NCBI RefSeq assembly: GCF_000307875.1
Contig: NZ_AJLS01000036.1
Span: 122,493 to 186,492 of the forward strand
Source of the DNA: Neobacillus bataviensis LMG 21833
Lineage (GTDB): Bacteria; Bacillota; Bacilli; Bacillales; Cytobacillaceae
Direction: 5' to 3'
DNA: 64,000 bases
Notes under the pieces: model-generated
The model's database searches: none
What the model was told of the DNA's origin: nothing
What the model saw: only the letters and a program-made list of their open reading frames with translations
Position numbers and translations under genes: made by a program
In this document: in pieces, positions 41,429-51,070 of the stretch
How positions within the stretch are numbered: the first letter of the stretch is position 1
Layout of the letters: every line of letters begins with the position of its first letter

Positions 41429-42631
41429 CTATCGTGCTAGAACGACCTCAGTTTCAATTTTTTTACCCTCATAAAAGTCCTTGATAACTTTATCGGCATA
41501 GACCCAGCCTTTCCAGCCAATATGAATCGTATCCTTCATGAAATATGGGTCATATTCATGAGTGGAAAAATCAGCAATTTGAAAGCCTTCGGACTCAATT
41601 TGTTTCTTAATCCGTTCATAATACGCGGTACGCCCTTCTTTTGGAAACCCTGTGTAATCGTACCATTTTCCGTTTACAGGAATGGAAATAAACAATGGCT
41701 CTGCTCCAGACTCTTTTAAAAGGTCAAGTACCAGTTGGAAATCATGATATTCAGGGGATTCCCCGTAAGATGCACCTACTTTATTATCCTTTAAGGAAGG
41801 AACTAATTTTTGAATTTTCATATATTGATTATTACTCACAAAAAAGCGATTATTCGTTGATCTTCTTTCACCGAAATGGTCTGCTTGAACCGCTAATTCA
41901 TCCCAGGTTTTATGCCTAACCTTGGGGCTAATATCCCGCTTACGAGGAACCCCGCCTGCCAATGAATAATAAAGATCCTTTTTTATCAATAATTCACGGT
42001 AAACGAACGCCATTGGGCGAACCAATGCACACTCTCTTTTAGTCCATGTATTATTCGTAATCTCTGCTTTATACATGACGGAAAGAAATGGGTCGTTTTG
42101 AACGGGTGAAAATTTCAGCAGCCGTTCCATAGCCTTTTTCTTAAGCTGAGGATCAATTTTGTTGTTAAAAGCCAAATCATATCCTTGAAGGGAAGAATAA
42201 TTAGGAACAAAATGGGATTCATCCGTTCCTTTTGGTTGAAACCATTGCGGTGATATGACGAAAACAATTTTCTTTCCTTGCAGTTGTCCAGTGTGCTCAG
42301 AAAAATTTAAAAAATGAATGAGAGATTCCGTCCCGCCCCGGCCAATTAAAAAAGGGGTAAAATCTGCTCCTGTTTCTTTAAAATAATTGGCCGGGTGGAA
42401 ACGGTCAAGTCTGGCAAGTTCCGAAGACCCATAGATTGGCAAATATTGATTGTCTTCAAGCATTTTTTGCTGAACATACTTTCCTTGAAACATAAAAGGA
42501 TTTAATTCTGTTGCAGCCTGAGAGATTCTTGATTTTGGAATCATCTTCTCAATCCATTGATTTGGCATTACAACCAACATAACCAAAACGAGAAAGGCTA
42601 AAATAATGGGTGAGAATAATGCTTTTTTCAT
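41429..42631 (-). CDS. dltD: D-alanyl-lipoteichoic acid biosynthesis protein DltD
   Basis: Membrane-anchored SGNH-like protein (400 residues) that passes D-alanine to lipoteichoic acid on the outer face. The N-terminal helix (SPIILAFLVLVMLVVMP) anchors it; the nucleophile serine is in YGSSELARLD and the Asp/His dyad lies in KDTIHIGWKGW. It is the last dlt gene, its start overlapping the dltC stop by 4 bp. Confidence 0.95.
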   Translation of the reverse strand: MKKALFSPIILAFLVLVMLVVMPNQWIEKMIPKSRISQAATELNPFMFQGKYVQQKMLEDNQYLPIYGSSELARLDRFHPANYFKETGADFTPFLIGRGGTESLIHFLNFSEHTGQLQGKKIVFVISPQWFQPKGTDESHFVPNYSSLQGYDLAFNNKIDPQLKKKAMERLLKFSPVQNDPFLSVMYKAEITNNTWTKRECALVRPMAFVYRELLIKKDLYYSLAGGVPRKRDISPKVRHKTWDELAVQADHFGERRSTNNRFFVSNNQYMKIQKLVPSLKDNKVGASYGESPEYHDFQLVLDLLKESGAEPLFISIPVNGKWYDYTGFPKEGRTAYYERIKKQIESEGFQIADFSTHEYDPYFMKDTIHIGWKGWVYADKVIKDFYEGKKIETEVVLAR

Positions 42632-42864
42632 TGCATATCAGCCAATTGAAGGGCTATTTTATTTGGTGTATTCCATGTTTCACGATCGAATTCGGTAATC
42701 GGAACAAGGATTCCAAAACGTTCTTCTACTTGAACAAGTAATTCAACGGTTCCGAATGAATCCATTAACCCGGCATCAAATAAATCAATATCCGGATTTT
42801 CCTTTACGACATCGTCTTGGCAAATTTCTGCTAATAAAGTGATAACCTCATTTTTGAAATCCAT
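42628..42864 (-). CDS. dltC: D-alanyl carrier protein DltC
   Basis: Acyl-carrier-type protein, 78 residues. Ser36 in LMDSFGT carries 4'-phosphopantetheine to which DltA loads D-alanine. ATG 42864 follows AAAGGAG; a TTG at 42873 is too close to it. It lies between dltB and dltD. Confidence 0.95.
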   Translation of the reverse strand: MDFKNEVITLLAEICQDDVVKENPDIDLFDAGLMDSFGTVELLVQVEERFGILVPITEFDRETWNTPNKIALQLADMQ

Positions 42865-42869
42865 TATAA

Positions 42870-44036
42870 TCAAACTCCTTTATGAAATAATTGTCCTGAG
42901 AAAATATAAAAGCCAAAGCAAATCACATGAAAGGTAATGATAATCGCCACTACATGTGTAAGCTTATTTTGCGGCCACCATTTGCGCTTTTTATTAAATC
43001 GCTCAAATGAATTGTAAGCGATCATTAATAAGGCATGGTACACCCCATAAATGATATATTGTATTTCAAGTCCGTGCCATACCCCCATAAGCAAAAACAG
43101 TAATATATAACCGAGGTTTGAAAGAAGGTTACGGTTTTTTATCCACTTCTTCTTGGTCATCCAAAAGACAAATCGCATGTACACATAGTCTCTGAACCAA
43201 AAGGATAGGCTCATGTGCCAGCGGTTCCAGAAGTCTTTTATATTCCTGCTAAGGAAGGGCTTATTAAAGTTTTCCGGAGATTTGATTCCCATAATATAAC
43301 TAACACCAATCGCAAAAGCACTATAACCGGCAAAATCAAAAAACAGATAAAGGCTGTAGGCGTACATATAATAGAGATGGTGTTCAAAATGGCTATGGGC
43401 AATAAATCGTAGGTTCGCGATAAAATAATGATTGATTGAATAGCCGATAATATATTTATATAAAAAGCCGCGAAAAATTTTGTTAATCCCATCGTAAAGT
43501 AGTAATTTGTATTGTTCGCCCGAAATCTCCAGTTCAAAATCTTTATTAAAGCGTCGGTAACGATCGATAGGTCCCGATGAAATGGTCGGAAAAAATAAAA
43601 TGAAATAAAGTAATCGGGATAGCGGCAGGTTTTTTTTGATCAGCCCATCACGTGTCTCTATGATTAATTGTGTACCCTTAAATGTTAAATATGAAATACC
43701 AAGGAAGCCAATTACGTTTACAACTGATAAAAACGGCAGCAGCTTTGAAAGAATTAGCGGTAGAATCGAAAGAATGACTGCCAAATAAAAAATCGTGTTT
43801 GCATTGCTTTTTTTTCGATAGGTGATGTAGGCCTTTATTAACACCACTTGCCAAATCGTAAAGATAATTAGGGCAATCGCTTGGGTAAGAGATGAAGCGA
43901 AGATTATCCCAAGTGCAACGATCGACACAACCATGTTGTAAGTATGAAATCTTTTTCCTTGTAAACCGAGTATGACCGTTGGTGCAAGAAGAACGGCAAG
44001 GATGAGAAAGAAACTAAAAGAACCATAAGGTGTCAT
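42870..44036 (-). CDS. dltB: D-alanyl transfer protein DltB (MBOAT family)
   Basis: Multi-helix membrane O-acyltransferase (388 residues) moving D-alanine from DltC to the outside. NRWHMSLSFWFRDYVYMRF contains the MBOAT Asn/His region and LLMGVWHGLEIQYIIYG the catalytic-type histidine. Its start overlaps the dltA stop by 4 bp. Confidence 0.95.
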   Translation of the reverse strand: MTPYGSFSFFLILAVLLAPTVILGLQGKRFHTYNMVVSIVALGIIFASSLTQAIALIIFTIWQVVLIKAYITYRKKSNANTIFYLAVILSILPLILSKLLPFLSVVNVIGFLGISYLTFKGTQLIIETRDGLIKKNLPLSRLLYFILFFPTISSGPIDRYRRFNKDFELEISGEQYKLLLYDGINKIFRGFLYKYIIGYSINHYFIANLRFIAHSHFEHHLYYMYAYSLYLFFDFAGYSAFAIGVSYIMGIKSPENFNKPFLSRNIKDFWNRWHMSLSFWFRDYVYMRFVFWMTKKKWIKNRNLLSNLGYILLFLLMGVWHGLEIQYIIYGVYHALLMIAYNSFERFNKKRKWWPQNKLTHVVAIIITFHVICFGFYIFSGQLFHKGV

Positions 44037-45544
44037 TGTACTACCATTTCCTTACACTTTTTTCGATCCATTTTTCCATTTGGTGTCAGTGGTAGCTCCT
44101 GATAATAAGAGAACTTTCTTGGAATCATATAAGCAGGCATGACTTCACTGAGTTCTTTTTTAATAGCAGTTGTTAATTGATATTCCTTTTCAAAATTATG
44201 GGTTTCAGGAATAATCGCCGCCAATAAATAGTCAATTTTGTCTTGTTGATAGATCGGAATGACTGCGGCGGATTTTACGAATTTACAATTGGCCATATGG
44301 TATTCAATTTCTTCTAATTCCATTCGGTAACCATGAAGTTTGATCTGAAAATCCATCCTGCCTTTGTAAAAAATCAAGCCATCTTGATCGACGTAGGCGG
44401 CATCACCAGTACGATAGGCCTGTTCACCTTCATATTGAAAAAATGACTTTTCCGTCAGCTCTTGTTGTCCTAAATAGCCTTTACTCACACTAGGGCCAAC
44501 AATTATCATTTCACCTTTTTCAGCTGGGCGGACTGCCACACCATATTCATCAACAATAAAAATCCTGGTATCTCCTTTTGGTTTTCCAATTGGGAGATTC
44601 TGGTGTGTTTCGAGTATTTCAGCCGTTACTTCAACGGAAGTGACCGCTACGGTTGCTTCTGTTGGCCCATAGGTGTTGAAGATTCTTGCCTTTGGAAAGC
44701 GATCCCTTAATTGTCGGCAAATCTCAACCGGCAAGATTTCCCCGCAAAATAAAAATACGCTGAGCTCCGGCAGCAGTTCTTCTGTAAATGATGGATCCAT
44801 TAAACACATTTGTACGAATGAAGGGGTGGAAGTCCATACCTGGGACTTAGATATTGCTAATGCTTCAAATAATAGTTTTGGCCTTGCAATCATTTCTTTT
44901 GTAATCGAAAAAATGGTACCGCCACTAGCAAGCGCCGGATAAAGATCCATAACGGATAAATCAAACGAGTATGGTGCCTGATTTAAAAAACGAAGCCCAC
45001 CAGCGATTGGGAAATCCGCTATCATCCAATCCACAAAACTTTGCAGGTTATTTGCAGAAATCTGAACACCTTTTGGATTACCAGTACTTCCTGAGGTATA
45101 AATAATGTAAAAGTTTTCTTCTCCAAAAACCCAATTTGACGGGTCAATAGGGATACCTAAAATTTGTTCAGCTTGAATTTTATCAATTGTAACCATTGAA
45201 ACTGCAACATTGTCCAACATTAATTCTTGATTAGAGGCATTGATCATCATTTCTGCTTGTGAACTAGCGATAATTTTTAGTACTCTATCAGTTGGTATCG
45301 AAGTATCTACAGGAATATAAGGAAGTCCTGCTTTAATACAGCCCAAAAAGGAGCTTATCATTGAAGCATTCATGTGACCGTAAACTAATACAGGTTTTTC
45401 CATGTTTTGTTTTAATAGAAATGCAGCAACTTGTTCCGATTGTCGCCATAGCTCACCATAAGTCATTTCTTCCGTGGGAGAGATATATGCTAATGTATCT
45501 GGGTGTATATGTGAAAAGTCTTTAATGGCGTTTAGCATTTTCAT
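44033..45544 (-). CDS. dltA: D-alanine--poly(phosphoribitol) ligase DltA
   Basis: Adenylating enzyme (503 residues) that activates D-alanine with ATP and loads DltC. The P-loop-like motif YTSGSTGNPKGV, NTYGPTEATVAV and YRTGDAAYVDQDGLIFYKGRMDFQIKLHGYRMELEEIE are the signature adenylation motifs; the final catalytic Lys is in TPNGKMDRK. ATG 45544 has AGGGAGG eight bases upstream. Confidence 0.96.
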   Translation of the reverse strand: MKMLNAIKDFSHIHPDTLAYISPTEEMTYGELWRQSEQVAAFLLKQNMEKPVLVYGHMNASMISSFLGCIKAGLPYIPVDTSIPTDRVLKIIASSQAEMMINASNQELMLDNVAVSMVTIDKIQAEQILGIPIDPSNWVFGEENFYIIYTSGSTGNPKGVQISANNLQSFVDWMIADFPIAGGLRFLNQAPYSFDLSVMDLYPALASGGTIFSITKEMIARPKLLFEALAISKSQVWTSTPSFVQMCLMDPSFTEELLPELSVFLFCGEILPVEICRQLRDRFPKARIFNTYGPTEATVAVTSVEVTAEILETHQNLPIGKPKGDTRIFIVDEYGVAVRPAEKGEMIIVGPSVSKGYLGQQELTEKSFFQYEGEQAYRTGDAAYVDQDGLIFYKGRMDFQIKLHGYRMELEEIEYHMANCKFVKSAAVIPIYQQDKIDYLLAAIIPETHNFEKEYQLTTAIKKELSEVMPAYMIPRKFSYYQELPLTPNGKMDRKKCKEMVVQ

Positions 45545-45559
45545 ATTACGTACCTCCCT

Positions 45560-45709
45560 TTAAAAATCGTTGTAAATGTAGGAGCCTGCACTTGCATCGT
45601 TAAATCCGTACATAAAAAATAACAAAAGGAGAATGAGCAAATAGTATGCAAACCTTCCCAACCACCTTAACTTTTGGTTGGCAAAGAAAACTAGTAATCT
45701 TTCAAACAT
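45560..45709 (-). CDS. dltX: DltX, small membrane protein of teichoic acid D-alanylation
   Basis: A 49-residue gene below common length cut-offs. The product MFERLLVFFANQKLRWLGRF continues with a single membrane helix (YYLLILLLLFFMYGF) and ends in ASAGSYIYNDF, the C-terminal aromatic/acidic tail typical of DltX. GGGGG lies before ATG 45709 and dltA starts 15 bp after its stop. Family knowledge: DltX carries D-alanine between DltB and DltD on the outer face. Operon order dltXABCD is standard. Confidence 0.9.
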   Translation of the reverse strand: MFERLLVFFANQKLRWLGRFAYYLLILLLLFFMYGFNDASAGSYIYNDF

Positions 45710-45858
45710 TGGTCTTGCCCCCAAACCATATTTTAACAGATATTAATGCCGTTTGCTTCCCTATACTGAGACTTTCTTATCATAATGTGCTTTAAGGTTA
45801 GTTGCAATATAATAATCATTAAAAAATCATTAGAAATTTTTAATGAAATTTTGAAGAA

Positions 45859-45890
45859 AAAGACCGTTGGGGCTACCCAAAGGTCCTTTG
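45859..45890 (-). terminator. terminator after the M42 peptidase gene
   Basis: On the minus strand AAAGGACC...GGTCTTTTT arms enclose GGG/CCC, with a T-rich tail. Confidence 0.65.
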
Positions 45891-45900
45891 TTCTTATAAC

Positions 45901-46953
45901 TTATTGGACTAAATCTGACTGAAGATAATGATACAAAAGCTTTGCCGTGTGTTCGATTGACGATTGGTGTGTACGCTCAAAGGCATGCGATGAATCAATC
46001 CCTGGTCCGATGAGTCCATGAACAATATCGTGTCCTGAACGGATGGCGGCCGAGGCATCTGACCCATAAAAGGGATAAATGTCTAATTTATAGTCAATTT
46101 TATTTTCTTCAGCAATTCGTACTAAATTTTTACGCAGCCCATAATGGTAGGGGCCGCTTGCATCCTTTACACAGATGGAAACCGTATATTCATCAGTGGA
46201 CTGTCCGTCACCCATTGCACCCATATCGACAGCTAGGTATTCAACAGTTTCAGGTGTAATATTAGAGTTGCCTCCATAGCCAATTTCCTCATTATTCGAA
46301 ATTAAGAAATGGGTTGTATAGGGCAATGTAAGGTTTTCGGTTTTCACTTGCTTGATCAATTGCAGGAGGATGGCAACTGATGCCTTATCATCCAAATGGC
46401 GCGATTTAATATATCCGCTTGTAGTCATTTCCACCCTTGGATCGAATGAAATAAAATCACCAACCTCGATACCCAGCGCCCTGACTTCTTCTGCATTATG
46501 TACTTTTTCATCGATCCGAACCTCGATATTTTCCTGATTTCGCTCAGCTTTACCAGCATCCTTATAAACATGAACGGAGGTCTGATGCATAAGAATGGTT
46601 CCGGTATATTTCTTTCCGATGCTTGTTTCAATTTGGCAGTATTCTCCCTCAATAGAGTTGAATTTAAAACCGCCAATTAAGTCAATCTTCAATCTTCCGT
46701 TTGCTTTTACCTCTTTTACCATCGCTCCGAGCGTATCGACATGCGCCGTAAGCATGCGATGTTTACTTGAATCATTTCCGTCAATTGTCGCAATTAGGCC
46801 GCCTTTACGGTTTCTGTATGTTTTGATTTGTAATTCGGCAAGGAATTTTTCGACAAAGGTGATGACTTCATTTGTATTTCCTGATGGGCTTGGAATTGAA
46901 ACTAAGTCTCGGATTAATTTCATTGTTTCTGCTACATGTGTATGATTACCCAC
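45901..46953 (-). CDS. M42 family aminopeptidase
   Basis: Dinuclear zinc or cobalt aminopeptidase/endoglucanase-type enzyme of 350 residues. Metal ligands and catalytic residues are in LTAHVDTLGAMV, SRHLDDKASVAI, ISNNEEIGYGGNSN, AVDMGAMG and IDSSHAFERTH. M42 enzymes usually form large tetrahedral complexes that trim peptides. Related to B. subtilis YsdC/YtoP/YhfE. The start is GTG 46953 with AAAGGGG eight bases upstream. Monocistronic. Confidence 0.92.
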   Translation of the reverse strand: MGNHTHVAETMKLIRDLVSIPSPSGNTNEVITFVEKFLAELQIKTYRNRKGGLIATIDGNDSSKHRMLTAHVDTLGAMVKEVKANGRLKIDLIGGFKFNSIEGEYCQIETSIGKKYTGTILMHQTSVHVYKDAGKAERNQENIEVRIDEKVHNAEEVRALGIEVGDFISFDPRVEMTTSGYIKSRHLDDKASVAILLQLIKQVKTENLTLPYTTHFLISNNEEIGYGGNSNITPETVEYLAVDMGAMGDGQSTDEYTVSICVKDASGPYHYGLRKNLVRIAEENKIDYKLDIYPFYGSDASAAIRSGHDIVHGLIGPGIDSSHAFERTHQSSIEHTAKLLYHYLQSDLVQ

Positions 46954-47156
46954 TGTAAGTACCCCTTTCTAAATTTTATTTCCTTACTATTATACTAAAA
47001 ATTGAAAACGCCATGTAATTTATCGAATTTTGGTCAACTTTTTATGAATCCTTGCATAGGTTAATTGTGTTTATTATTTCTCTGTATGGATAAACAAGGA
47101 GTAAATTGGACATAAATGGGAGTATTCATACTATTTAAATAAATGGGAGGAGAAAA

Positions 47157-47471
47157 ATGTTGACCAGAGTAGAATTGTATAATCATAAACCGAAGCAATC
47201 TTCCCGGAAGGGTCTATTTTTTTTCATTATCGCCTGCATCATTCTATCAGCTAGTTTCTTTATTTTTCGCTATTACTACCAAAGTACGATAAAAATTGAA
47301 GCACCGAGTGAGGATTTGGGACAAAAGGTTGTGATCCATCTTCCAAATGGACAAAAGGTTTTTACGTATGACAATTTAATTTTCGAAAAAGATGGAAAGA
47401 CCTACTATAAAGGGGAGAGGAATACAATTGATTTAACGGGAGGAACCGTTGCCTATGAAAATTGGGAATAA
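47157..47471 (+). CDS. small membrane protein of unknown function
   Basis: Product of 104 residues with one helix (LFFFIIACIILSASFFIFRYY, residues ~20-42) and an extracytoplasmic or cytoplasmic domain of about 60 residues containing VVIHLPNGQKVFTYDNLIFEKDGKTYY. ATG 47157 is behind GGGAGGAGAAAA. No family recognised. A dispersed repeat starts four bases after the stop. Confidence 0.7.
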   Translation: MLTRVELYNHKPKQSSRKGLFFFIIACIILSASFFIFRYYYQSTIKIEAPSEDLGQKVVIHLPNGQKVFTYDNLIFEKDGKTYYKGERNTIDLTGGTVAYENWE

Positions 47472-47520
47472 GAAAAGCGCTAGCGCCCTGGTCAGCCGCT
47501 AGGGCGCTGGAGCTGGATAT
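47472..47520. repeat. dispersed Bacillus-type repeat, copy 1
   Basis: An inner hairpin AGCGCCCT/AGGGCGCT (47482-47489, 47501-47508) and the flanking GGAGCTGGA make up a palindromic element. A 24-base stretch (47494-47517) is found inverted and identical at 63932-63955. Repeats with CCAGCTCCAGCGCC are common between genes in many Bacillaceae. Confidence 0.8.
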
Positions 47521-47539
47521 TTCTCAAAGTTATTTTTCG

Positions 47540-48490
47540 CTATTTAAACCAGCCTTTTTTGGTAAACCATACTGTCATCCCTACTGCGATGAGAAACATT
47601 AGGATCAGTGACCCGAAATAACCATATTTCCATGTCAGTTCCGGCATATGTGTAAAGTTCATCCCATACACACCGACGATGAAGGTTAGCGGCATAAAGA
47701 TGGTCGTAATCACGGTTAAGACCTTCATCACATGGTTGGTTTCATTCGCATTGATGGAAATATAGCTATCACGTATATCGGTGGTAAGCTCCCGGCTGGC
47801 TTCAATCATCTCGGTTAATTTAAGCAAATGATCGTAAATATCAGAGAAATAAGCAATTTTCCCCTCGATACTCGTTAATCGCTTTGAATTAAGAATCCTG
47901 TACAACAAATCCCTCATCGGTGAAATCGTGTGCCTTAATGATAAAAGGTCATGCCGTGCATCAAATAAATCCTTCAGCAATGCCTCCGTTGATCTTCCTT
48001 TGGAATTCTCATCAATTTCGTTTAAGGTATCATCAATTTGATTCACTAAAGGAAAATAATTATCGACCATATTATCAAGAACATGGTAAAAAACATGGGA
48101 GGGATCCCATTGCTTCACATTTGTCGATTGACTAAGACGTTTCCAAACCTCATCAATTTCAGTTGATGATTTATGATGAAAGGTAACGACAAAGTTTTTG
48201 CTAAGAAAGAAATCAACTTCCTCTCTTGCAATTGTTTGTTGGTTCAATGCTTGGATCACAAAAAAAGCATATTCCTCATAATAATCTAGTTTTGGTCGTT
48301 GTAAATGATGTATACAATCTTCAATGGCTAACGGATGGAAGGAAAGAGGGGACCTGAGGAATTCAATTTCCTCTTTGCTCGGCTCGTGAAAATCAATCCA
48401 GTACCACTCATAACCACCCTTCACAAGGGTTGGGATTTCCAGGTCTTTGACTACCTCATGATTCTTATTAACTGCAATTGTCCTTATCAT
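47540..48490 (-). CDS. corA: CorA family magnesium transporter
   Basis: Divalent-cation channel of 316 residues. A large N-terminal cytosolic domain with long helices (KLDYYEEYAFFVIQAL) precedes two C-terminal membrane helices; the pore motif GMN is in VGVYGMNFTH. Mg2+ uptake is the family role. ATG 48490 has AAGGAGATC upstream. It is opposite to the gerA operon, with a possible shared intergenic region. Confidence 0.93.
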   Translation of the reverse strand: MIRTIAVNKNHEVVKDLEIPTLVKGGYEWYWIDFHEPSKEEIEFLRSPLSFHPLAIEDCIHHLQRPKLDYYEEYAFFVIQALNQQTIAREEVDFFLSKNFVVTFHHKSSTEIDEVWKRLSQSTNVKQWDPSHVFYHVLDNMVDNYFPLVNQIDDTLNEIDENSKGRSTEALLKDLFDARHDLLSLRHTISPMRDLLYRILNSKRLTSIEGKIAYFSDIYDHLLKLTEMIEASRELTTDIRDSYISINANETNHVMKVLTVITTIFMPLTFIVGVYGMNFTHMPELTWKYGYFGSLILMFLIAVGMTVWFTKKGWFK

Positions 48491-48637
48491 AAGATCTCCT
48501 TATCGACTTTTTCCTACATCCACTATAAAGGATTGAATGAAAAAAATCAGCTAGTTACAGCAAAGATAAGGGATTAGAATAAAATACCAATCAACGTGGG
48601 AAGTTATGAAGAAAGGTCTGCGATGAGAGGTAGGAAA

Positions 48638-49972
48638 ATGCAATCTAACAATGATCAAATCATAAAAGAGAATATAAGGAATAAAATGCAGCCGGCAGTG
48701 GATGTAGTCTTTAAAGAATTTCATACAGAAGAAAAATATATGGAAGCTTTGTATATTAAAACGATTAGCGATGAAACGATTATCTATGATAAATTGCTCA
48801 AACCTTTTTTTGAAACTAATAGTCATGAAGAATTTTCAGCCTATCTTCGATCGAACCCGCAAGTAAAACCGTTTGAGAGCGAACAGAAAACGCTTGATGA
48901 GTTAATAAAAGGTGTGGCAGTTATATTTTATAAGAATTCCATTCTTTTATTAGATAGTAAAGTGGATCGAAATAACTCGGTCTTAGCTACAACGGTCGAG
49001 ACGACGATACAAGGCCCGCAATCAGGGTTTAGTGAAAGTTTGGGGACAAATCTGGGGCTTATTCGCAAGCGTTATCCGGAAACTACACTAAATGTGGAAT
49101 CAACAATAGTTGGGACAATTTCAAAAACTGATGTGATGATTCTTCATGATTCAAAGCGTGCTGACCCCGATACGTTAAATCGAATAAAACAGTTTTTAGC
49201 TTCTATTGATGTTCACATGTTTCAAACAGGCGAGCAGTTGCTCGATATTATTAAAAAAAGTAACAGGGCGCTCGTACCCGTGATGCTTGTAACCGAAAGA
49301 CCTGACAGGGTTGCGGTGAATTTAGCGGCTGGGAAAATCATTATCTTAGTTTCGGGTACACCTTTTGCTGTTGTTTTACCAACGGTTATGAAGGATTTCA
49401 TGTCTTCAATGGAAGATATATATCAGACATACTGGGTAGCAAAATTCCTACAAATACTGAGGTATATTGGTTTTCTGACTAGCCTGGTTCTACCAGGTCT
49501 TTATGTTGCAATCACTAGTTATAATCCCGAACTGTTTAGGGTTCAACTAGCATTAAGTATTGCCGGCAGTCGGGCAGGTGTACCATACCCTTCATTCATT
49601 GAGGTGTTGTTGATGTTATTTATGATGGAAATGCTGACCGAGGCAAGTATCCGTCTGCCGAAGGCGATTGGGCCGACTGCCACTACCGTAGGTGGTCTGA
49701 TTTTGGGACAGGCAGCGACAGAAGCCGGCCTTGTCAGTAATATTATGATTATCATTGTCTCATCTGTTGCCATTTCAAATTTTGTCGTACCGATTAATGC
49801 CTTCAGCTTTACCTTAAGAATCATGAAATACTTTGTTTTAGCAATGGGAACAATATTTGGTTTAGTCGGTGTTGTCATCGGATTCTTCATGCTGGTTGCC
49901 TATATGGTAAAACTGGACAGCTTTGGTGAGCCATACCTAACCCTAGTCCAAAGTAAACCTGGTAAAGAATAG
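48638..49972 (+). CDS. gerAA: spore germination protein, GerA family subunit A
   Basis: Germinant-receptor A subunit of 444 residues. The soluble N-terminal domain (residues ~1-250) is followed by the membrane part, ending with GLVSNIMIIIVSSVAISNFVVPINAFSF. The conserved PGLYVAITSYNPELF is in the middle. Start is uncertain: ATG 48638 (AGAGGTAGGAAA upstream) is used; ATG 48623 is an alternative. It opens the gerABC-type operon and acts in the inner spore membrane. Confidence 0.92.
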   Translation: MQSNNDQIIKENIRNKMQPAVDVVFKEFHTEEKYMEALYIKTISDETIIYDKLLKPFFETNSHEEFSAYLRSNPQVKPFESEQKTLDELIKGVAVIFYKNSILLLDSKVDRNNSVLATTVETTIQGPQSGFSESLGTNLGLIRKRYPETTLNVESTIVGTISKTDVMILHDSKRADPDTLNRIKQFLASIDVHMFQTGEQLLDIIKKSNRALVPVMLVTERPDRVAVNLAAGKIIILVSGTPFAVVLPTVMKDFMSSMEDIYQTYWVAKFLQILRYIGFLTSLVLPGLYVAITSYNPELFRVQLALSIAGSRAGVPYPSFIEVLLMLFMMEMLTEASIRLPKAIGPTATTVGGLILGQAATEAGLVSNIMIIIVSSVAISNFVVPINAFSFTLRIMKYFVLAMGTIFGLVGVVIGFFMLVAYMVKLDSFGEPYLTLVQSKPGKE

Positions 49973-49993
49973 AAAAGAGTAGAGGAGGGGAGG

Positions 49994-51070
49994 ATGTTGA
50001 ACCGATATTTCTTATATTTAGTGTTATTGAACATGCTTATTAATGTCATTATCTTTGTTCCCAAAATATTAATCAAACATCGTTACGAAGGCGCGGTAAT
50101 GGGTGTGCTAATCGCCATACCGATTGGTGTTGCCTTAAATTATTTATATAGTATTGCGATTAATAAGTTCCCTGAACAAGGCCTTCCTGAAATTTTAGCA
50201 AACTCCAAGAATCGATGGTTTAAAATACTCCACTTTGGCAGTATTCAATTCATTTGGTTTTCTGCTGGTCTGATTACGCTCGTTGGATTTATTGATATAT
50301 TAACGAGGTATATTAATCCGGAAATGCCGAAGTTACTGTTACTGGTTATTTATTTGGCGGCGGTTTTTTTAATTATCCAGCTCCCTACAGAAAGAGTTAT
50401 GTATTTTTTGGAAATTGTTTTATTCCTTAATACTCCGTTAATTGGTTTTATTATTTTTAAAGCGTTTACAAATGATTACCTTATCTGGGATTCGATTTTG
50501 GAGGTCGGTACCTATATTTTCGAAAGGCCAAGTTTAAAATCCATCGCTGCAGCTACCTATTGTTTTTCTGGTTATGCCAACCTCATTATTTTTAATCGCG
50601 TGATCAAGGGGAAATTAAAAATATGGAATTTTATTTCCATCTTCATTTTGGGCGGATTTAATTTATTTACTACATTCTTCATTCCAATTGGGTTTCACGG
50701 GTCAGATGGGGCTCAAGAATACCTTTATCCATGGATTTCAACCGCAGATTCACTCAGACTAGTTTATAGTCCGATTGAACGCGTCATATTCTTATTTATC
50801 ATGTTTTATATGAGTATTTCACTAATGAGCATTGCAGTCCATTGGCATGTTGCCTATGAATTAATTAAAGGAACTTTTAAGGGGAAAATAACGAAAAAAA
50901 AGAATTGGATGATCCTAGCTATCATTACGTGTTGTTCGGTTGTCGGGGTCATTTATTTAAATACCGTTCTATTAAACAAAATAACTGTTTATTGGATGAT
51001 TTTTCGTCTAGGTTTTGAAATTGTTATTGTCGTGGTATTTTTCATTTGGGCTAGGAGGCGGACAGCATGA
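49994..51070 (+). CDS. gerAB: spore germination protein, GerB-type permease subunit
   Basis: Germinant receptor B subunit, 358 residues, ten-helix APC-like membrane protein. It starts MLNRYFLYLVLLNMLINVII and has the family-typical LPEILANSKNRWF and helices up to VVIVVVFFIWARRR. It forms the nutrient-binding transporter-like part of the receptor. GGAGGGGAGG just before ATG 49994 is a strong but closely spaced ribosome binding site. Confidence 0.92.
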   Translation: MLNRYFLYLVLLNMLINVIIFVPKILIKHRYEGAVMGVLIAIPIGVALNYLYSIAINKFPEQGLPEILANSKNRWFKILHFGSIQFIWFSAGLITLVGFIDILTRYINPEMPKLLLLVIYLAAVFLIIQLPTERVMYFLEIVLFLNTPLIGFIIFKAFTNDYLIWDSILEVGTYIFERPSLKSIAAATYCFSGYANLIIFNRVIKGKLKIWNFISIFILGGFNLFTTFFIPIGFHGSDGAQEYLYPWISTADSLRLVYSPIERVIFLFIMFYMSISLMSIAVHWHVAYELIKGTFKGKITKKKNWMILAIITCCSVVGVIYLNTVLLNKITVYWMIFRLGFEIVIVVVFFIWARRRTA

